The translations under genes and the position numbers were made by a program. From NCBI GenBank assembly GCA_903903765.1, contig CAIVAH010000161.1, positions 1-6,118 of the forward strand: DNA of 6,118 nt, given 5' to 3'. The stretch comes from an uncultured Methylococcaceae bacterium. Lineage in GTDB: Bacteria > Pseudomonadota > Gammaproteobacteria > Methylococcales > Methylomonadaceae. Below, piece after piece: positions 1-6,118 of the stretch. The notes under the pieces are model-generated. The model saw only the letters and a list, made by a program, of their open reading frames with translations. It did no database searches and was not told the DNA's origin. Every line of letters begins with the position of its first letter. Positions within the stretch are counted from its first letter, which is position 1.

Positions 1-33
1 ACACAGTAGAAATAAATCATGACGAAAAAGTTT

Positions 34-38
34 GGAAG
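34..38 (+). promoter_or_regulatory. Possible ribosome binding site for the rpoB start at 43
   Basis: GGAAG lies four bases before ATG 43, a short but usable Shine-Dalgarno spacing (six bases if only GGA is counted). The 18 bases visible before the alternative ATG at 19 contain no purine-rich GGA or GAG core. This favours the inner start, although the match is modest and the wider upstream context is cut off by the window edge. Confidence 0.45.
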
Positions 39-42
39 CGAT

Positions 43-3000
43 ATGTCTTATTCTTTTACAGAAAAAAAACGTATTAGAAATAATTTTGGGAAAAGTACTG
101 AAGTATTAGAAGTTCCCTATCTCCTAGCAACACAAATTAATTCATATGCGGGATTTTTGCAGTCTGGAGTAACACCTGAAAAGCGTGAATCTAATGGGTT
201 ACATGCTGCTTTTTCAAGTGTATTTCCGATAGAAAGTCACTCGGGTTATGCCGTTCTAGAATATGTAAATTATAGGCTTGGTGAGCCTACGTTTGATGTT
301 AGAGAATGTCAACAAAGAGGGGCAACTTATGCTGCTCCATTGCGAGTTTTAGTTCGATTAGTTATATATGACAAAGAAGCGTCTGCAAATGCTAAAGTAG
401 TAAAAGATATTCGCGAACAAGAAGTATACATGGGTGAGCTTCCATTGATGACTGACAATGGAACTTTTGTTATTAATGGAACAGAAAGAGTAATTGTTTC
501 GCAATTACATCGTTCACCTGGCGTATTTTTCGATCATGATAAAGGCAAAACACATTCATCCGGTAAATTACTATTCAATGCAAGAGTAATTCCATATAGA
601 GGTTCTTGGTTGGATTTTGAATTTGACCACAAAGACTGTGTTTACGTAAGAATAGATCGTCGAAGAAAAATACCAGCTACTATTTTATTAAGAGCCTTAG
701 GTTATGATAACGAGGAAATGATTAATATTTTCTTCGAAACAAATAAATTTAGCTTCAATAAAGAGATTTGTCTATTTCACATAATTCCGGAGAGAATGCG
801 TGGTGAAATAGCAGCATTTGATATAAAACAGGGAAATAATGTTTTAGTTGAAGAAGGTAGACGTATTACTGCTAAACATATTCGTGAAATGAATAAAGCA
901 GAATTGACTGAAGTTGTTGTGCCTAAAGAATATTTAATAGGCAAGATTTTAAGTCATAATATAATTGATGAAACTACTGGTGAATTAATAGCAAATGTAA
1001 ATGATGAATTAACAACATTGCTAATAGATAAGTTGATAGAAAATAATGTAACTGAATTCAATACATTATTCGTAAATGATCTTGATAATGGTGCATACAT
1101 CAGTAACGCAATGAGATTGGATACAACATCAAACTCATTAGAAGCATTAGTTGAAATTTATCGAATGATGAGACCTGGTGAACCACCCACTAAAGAGTCG
1201 GCAGAGAATTTATTTCATAATTTATTTTTTACTGATGATCGTTATGATTTATCAACAGTCGGTAGAATGAAATTTAATCGGAGACTTGGTCGAGATGAAA
1301 CAGTTGGTGCAGGAACTTTAACTAAAGACGATATTATCGATGTTTTAAAAGAATTAATATCCATTCGTAATGGAAATGGCACAGTTGATGATATTGACCA
1401 TTTAGGAAATAGACGAGTTAGGTCTGTTGGTGAAATGATTGAAAATCAATTTAGGGTTGGACTGGTTCGAGTTGAGCGTGCTGTTAAAGAACGTTTAACA
1501 CTAGCTGATTCTGAAGGATTGATGCCGCAAGAAATCATTAATGCAAAACCAGTATCTGCAGCTGTTAAAGAGTTTTTTGGCTCCAGCCAGCTTTCACAGT
1601 TTATGGATCAAAATAATCCATTATCACAAGTTACACACAAGCGACGAGTATCGGCATTGGGACCTGGTGGTTTAGCTAGAGAAAGGGCAGGTTTTGAGGT
1701 TCGTGATGTTCATGCAACACATTACGGACGAGTTTGTCCAATTGAAACACCTGAGGGTCCGAATATTGGGCTTATAAACTCGTTGTCTGTTTATGCTCGT
1801 ACCAATAGTTATGGATTTTTAGAAACACCTTATAGAAAAGTGATAAACGGTGTGGTAACTGATCAAGTAGATTATTTATCCGCAATAGAAGAAGGTGAAT
1901 TTGTTATTGCTCAAGCTAGTGTTGCTGTTGACGAACAGGGTAAGCTAGTTGAGGGTTTAGTTTCGTGTAGGCATAAAGACGAATTTGCATTGGCAATGTC
2001 AGATACAGTTCAATATATGGACGTATCTTCAAAACAAATTGTATCGGTTGCTGCATCGATTATCCCATTCTTAGAACATGATGATGCTAATCGGGCCTTG
2101 ATGGGGTCGAATATGCAACGACAAGCTGTTCCTACATTAAGAGCCGAGAAGCCATTAGTAGGTACTGGAATGGAGCGAATTGTCGCTAAGGATTCTGGAG
2201 TTACTGTTGTAGCAACCCGAGGTGGCAGAATTGAAGCAGTTGACGCAGCAAGAATAGTTGTAAGAGTTAATGATACAGAAACAGCGAGTGGTGCTCCTGG
2301 GGTTGATATCTATAATCTTACTAAATATACCAGATCAAATCAAAATACTTGTATAAATCAAAAACCTTTAGTAAAACTTGGTGATATTGTTAGTTCGGGT
2401 GATATTTTGGCAGATGGACCATCAACTGATATGGGTGAACTAGCATTAGGTCAAAATATGCTAGTAGCATTCATGCCATGGAATGGGTATAACTTTGAGG
2501 ATTCTATATTAGTTTCAGAAAGAGTTGTTAAAGAAGATCGTTTTACTACCATTCATATAGAAGAAAAAACTTGCGTAGCTAGGGATACAAAGCATAGTCC
2601 GGAAGAGATAACTGCAGATATTCCAAATGTAAGTGAAGAAGCATTATCTAAGTTAGATGCATCTGGAATAGTTTATGTTGGTGCTGAGGTAAAAGGTGGA
2701 GATATTCTAGTTGGAAAAGTGACTCCCAAAGGAGAAACACAATTAACGCCAGAAGAGAAATTATTACGGGCCATTTTTGGAGAAAAAGCAGCTGATGTTA
2801 AGGATACCTCATTACGTGTTCCTGGTAGTATCGAAGGTACTGTAATTGATGTACAAGTTTTCACACGAGATGGTGTTAAAAAAGATCAGAGAGCACTTGA
2901 TATCGAACAAGAAGAAATCAATAGATACAGAAAAGATCTTGATGACCAATTGAAAATATTGGAAGAAGATATTTTTGCACGCGTAGCAAAATTGCTATTA

Positions 3001-4134
3001 GGTAAAGTAGCTCAATCTGGACCAAATAGTTTGAAAGCTGGTACTGAAATTACTACTGAGTATTTGGAAGAAATACGTCACTCAGATTGGTTGAAAATCA
3101 AGATGAAGGATGAAGACTTAAATCTACAACTTGAGACTGTTGCAACTCAGGTAGAGCAGCAACGAAAAGATATAGATGAGCGATTCGAGGTTAAGAGAAA
3201 AAAAATAACAATGGGAGATGATCTGGCTCCTGGTGTTCTAAAAATGGTCAAAGTATATCTTGCTGTTAAAAGACGGATTCAACCAGGCGATAAAATGGCA
3301 GGTAGACACGGTAATAAGGGCGTTATTTCAATGATTAGACCAATTGAAGACATGCCTTATACCGCAGATGGTAACCCAGTTGATATCGTGTTAAATCCAT
3401 TAGGTGTTCCATCAAGAATGAATGTTGGTCAGGTTTTAGAAACTCATTTAGGATGGGCAGCAAAAGGTCTGGGAATTAAAATTGGTAAAATGCTTCAAGA
3501 AAAATATGAAGCTGAATCAACTAAAGTTCGCGGAATAAGAGATTATTTAGATAAAATCTATAATAGTAGTGGTCGAAAAGAAGATTTAGAAAGTTTTTCT
3601 GATCATGAAATACTAGAGATGGCTAATAATTTAGTGAGTGGTGTCCCAATGGCAACACCGGTATTCGATGGTGCAAGTGAAGAAGATATTAGGAATATGT
3701 TAAGACTTGCGGATCTGCCAGAACACGGTCAGGTTACATTGTACGATGGTTTGACAGGAGAACCATTTGAGCGTGAAGTTACAGTAGGTTATATGTATAT
3801 GTTGAAATTGAATCATTTAGTTGATGATAAGATGCATGCTAGATCTACTGGTCCTTATAGTCTTGTTACGCAACAACCATTAGGTGGTAAAGCTCAGTTT
3901 GGTGGGCAGCGTTTCGGGGAGATGGAAGTATGGGCCTTAGAAGCGTATGGTGCTGCATATACACTACAAGAAATGTTAACAGTTAAGTCTGATGATGTTA
4001 CTGGTAGAACTAGAATGTACAAAAACATCGTTGATGGTGATCATAAAATGGAGGCAGGTATGCCGGAGTCATTTAATGTACTTATTAAAGAAATACGCTC
4101 ATTAGCAGTTAATATTGAATTACAAAGAGAATAG
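43..4134 (+). CDS. rpoB: DNA-directed RNA polymerase subunit beta (RpoB)
   Basis: This is the beta subunit of RNA polymerase, which with beta-prime forms the active-site cleft for transcription. It is complete at 1363 residues from this start; E. coli RpoB has 1342. In order it shows the protrusion and lobe (to about residue 450), the rifampicin region [15 protein letters not shown] (from about 513), the fork motif [13 protein letters not shown] (about 569-581), NFEDS with acidic residues E819 and D820, the flap (about 840-945), and [12 protein letters not shown] with K1084 and K1092 (E. coli K1065 and K1073). The C-terminal part that grips beta-prime includes H1258 (E. coli H1237) and [20 protein letters not shown]. 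The insertion between beta flap and active-site lysines is 13 residues longer than in E. coli. I chose ATG 43 because [12 protein letters not shown] aligns with E. coli MVYSYTEKKRIR and GGAAG lies just upstream. An in-frame ATG at 19 would add eight residues (1371 in total) with no homology I recognise. The frame is intact, ends in TAG, and is followed by rpoC in the usual order. Confidence 0.98.
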   Translation: MSYSFTEKKRIRNNFGKSTEVLEVPYLLATQINSYAGFLQSGVTPEKRESNGLHAAFSSVFPIESHSGYAVLEYVNYRLGEPTFDVRECQQRGATYAAPLRVLVRLVIYDKEASANAKVVKDIREQEVYMGELPLMTDNGTFVINGTERVIVSQLHRSPGVFFDHDKGKTHSSGKLLFNARVIPYRGSWLDFEFDHKDCVYVRIDRRRKIPATILLRALGYDNEEMINIFFETNKFSFNKEICLFHIIPERMRGEIAAFDIKQGNNVLVEEGRRITAKHIREMNKAELTEVVVPKEYLIGKILSHNIIDETTGELIANVNDELTTLLIDKLIENNVTEFNTLFVNDLDNGAYISNAMRLDTTSNSLEALVEIYRMMRPGEPPTKESAENLFHNLFFTDDRYDLSTVGRMKFNRRLGRDETVGAGTLTKDDIIDVLKELISIRNGNGTVDDIDHLGNRRVRSVGEMIENQFRVGLVRVERAVKERLTLADSEGLMPQEIINAKPVSAAVKEFFGSSQLSQFMDQNNPLSQVTHKRRVSALGPGGLARERAGFEVRDVHATHYGRVCPIETPEGPNIGLINSLSVYARTNSYGFLETPYRKVINGVVTDQVDYLSAIEEGEFVIAQASVAVDEQGKLVEGLVSCRHKDEFALAMSDTVQYMDVSSKQIVSVAASIIPFLEHDDANRALMGSNMQRQAVPTLRAEKPLVGTGMERIVAKDSGVTVVATRGGRIEAVDAARIVVRVNDTETASGAPGVDIYNLTKYTRSNQNTCINQKPLVKLGDIVSSGDILADGPSTDMGELALGQNMLVAFMPWNGYNFEDSILVSERVVKEDRFTTIHIEEKTCVARDTKHSPEEITADIPNVSEEALSKLDASGIVYVGAEVKGGDILVGKVTPKGETQLTPEEKLLRAIFGEKAADVKDTSLRVPGSIEGTVIDVQVFTRDGVKKDQRALDIEQEEINRYRKDLDDQLKILEEDIFARVAKLLLGKVAQSGPNSLKAGTEITTEYLEEIRHSDWLKIKMKDEDLNLQLETVATQVEQQRKDIDERFEVKRKKITMGDDLAPGVLKMVKVYLAVKRRIQPGDKMAGRHGNKGVISMIRPIEDMPYTADGNPVDIVLNPLGVPSRMNVGQVLETHLGWAAKGLGIKIGKMLQEKYEAESTKVRGIRDYLDKIYNSSGRKEDLESFSDHEILEMANNLVSGVPMATPVFDGASEEDIRNMLRLADLPEHGQVTLYDGLTGEPFEREVTVGYMYMLKLNHLVDDKMHARSTGPYSLVTQQPLGGKAQFGGQRFGEMEVWALEAYGAAYTLQEMLTVKSDDVTGRTRMYKNIVDGDHKMEAGMPESFNVLIKEIRSLAVNIELQRE
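1579..1674 (+). other. rpoB: Rifampicin-resistance-determining region of rpoB (wild-type residues)
   Basis: This stretch corresponds to E. coli RpoB residues 507-538, the main cluster of rifampicin contacts and resistance mutations. The commonest resistance positions carry the susceptible residues: D522 (E. coli D516), H532 (H526) and S537 (S531). I572 of cluster II is also conserved, as I578. Compared with E. coli, the segment differs only by conservative changes such as SEIT to SQVT and RRI to RRV. The genotype therefore predicts an unmodified drug pocket. Uptake or efflux cannot be judged from this sequence. Confidence 0.9.
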
Positions 4135-4179
4135 ATAGAAAACCTATTTAAATTGATTAATTTCAAAAATAAACTCTAC

Positions 4180-4255
4180 ATATCCAATCATAAATATATA
4201 TAGAAAACTTCCTTAATTTAAATTTTAAGGTAAGTATACACAATATATTGGATAT
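4180..4255 (+). repeat. Outer 9-bp perfect inverted repeat in the rpoB-rpoC spacer
   Basis: ATATCCAAT at 4180-4188 is exactly complementary to ATTGGATAT at 4247-4255. The pair encloses a second, independent hairpin at 4207-4235. In RNA this could give a closing stem with an inner stem-loop ending about 30 bases before the rpoC start. The pairing is direct observation. A role in mRNA processing or translation of rpoC is inference only, since A+T-rich DNA yields such repeats by chance more often than balanced DNA. Confidence 0.5.
4207..4235 (+). repeat. Inner stem-loop in the rpoB-rpoC spacer
   Basis: ACTTCCTTAA (4207-4216) pairs with TTAAGG plus AAGT (4225-4230 and 4232-4235). This gives ten base pairs with a single bulged T at 4231 and an 8-base loop, TTTAAATT. 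The following bases (ATACACAATA) are not a U tract, so it does not look like a terminator. It could be an RNase cleavage or mRNA-stability element, but nothing in the sequence proves this. Confidence 0.5.
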
Positions 4256-4261
4256 TTATAG

Positions 4262-6118
<1,857 letters not shown>

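Noticed and set aside
2673..2864. Reverse-strand open frame of 63 codons within rpoB
   Set aside because: It lies wholly inside a highly conserved part of rpoB, shows no recognisable motif, and is explained by the sense-strand codons.
4153..4182. Possible promoter in the spacer: TTGATT, 18 bases, then TACATA
   Set aside because: The -10 match is only three of six, and similar matches are frequent in such A+T-rich DNA. rpoC is normally read from the upstream operon promoter.
4207..4235. Inner spacer hairpin as an intrinsic terminator
   Set aside because: The stem is mostly A-U and is not followed by a U tract. Termination here would also uncouple rpoC from rpoB.

Overview
This window is part of a bacterial RNA polymerase operon. 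It holds a complete rpoB (beta subunit) followed on the same strand by the first 611 codons of rpoC (beta-prime), which runs off the right edge. There are no RNA genes, mobile elements, CRISPR arrays or genes on the opposite strand that I can support. Both proteins align from end to end, by memory, with the gammaproteobacterial subunits of Escherichia coli and Pseudomonas. They keep the lineage's beta insertion domains and the beta-prime numbering of the zinc ribbon and catalytic aspartates. The DNA is strongly A+T-rich, with long A runs and A/T-ending codons. This points to an A+T-rich gammaproteobacterium outside the enterics, possibly a host-associated or streamlined lineage. I cannot name a genus.

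Layout: positions 1-42 are leader or intergenic sequence before the preferred rpoB start; in most bacteria rplL would lie just upstream, but it is not visible here. rpoB occupies 43-4134, or 19-4134 if an upstream in-frame ATG is used. A 151-bp A+T-rich spacer (4135-4285) carries two nested inverted repeats and the rpoC ribosome binding site. rpoC begins at a TTG codon at 4286 and is still open at 6118.

The two products form the catalytic core of RNA polymerase with two alpha subunits and omega. Beta supplies the rifampicin pocket, fork, flap and nucleotide-contacting lysines. The visible part of beta-prime supplies the zinc ribbon, clamp, lid, rudder, sigma-binding clamp helices and the Mg-binding [10 protein letters not shown] loop. 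All key residues I could check are intact, and both reading frames are unbroken. I found no sign of a new system. The points most worth a second look are the structured rpoB-rpoC spacer, the TTG start of rpoC, the ambiguous rpoB start and the A8 runs within the genes.
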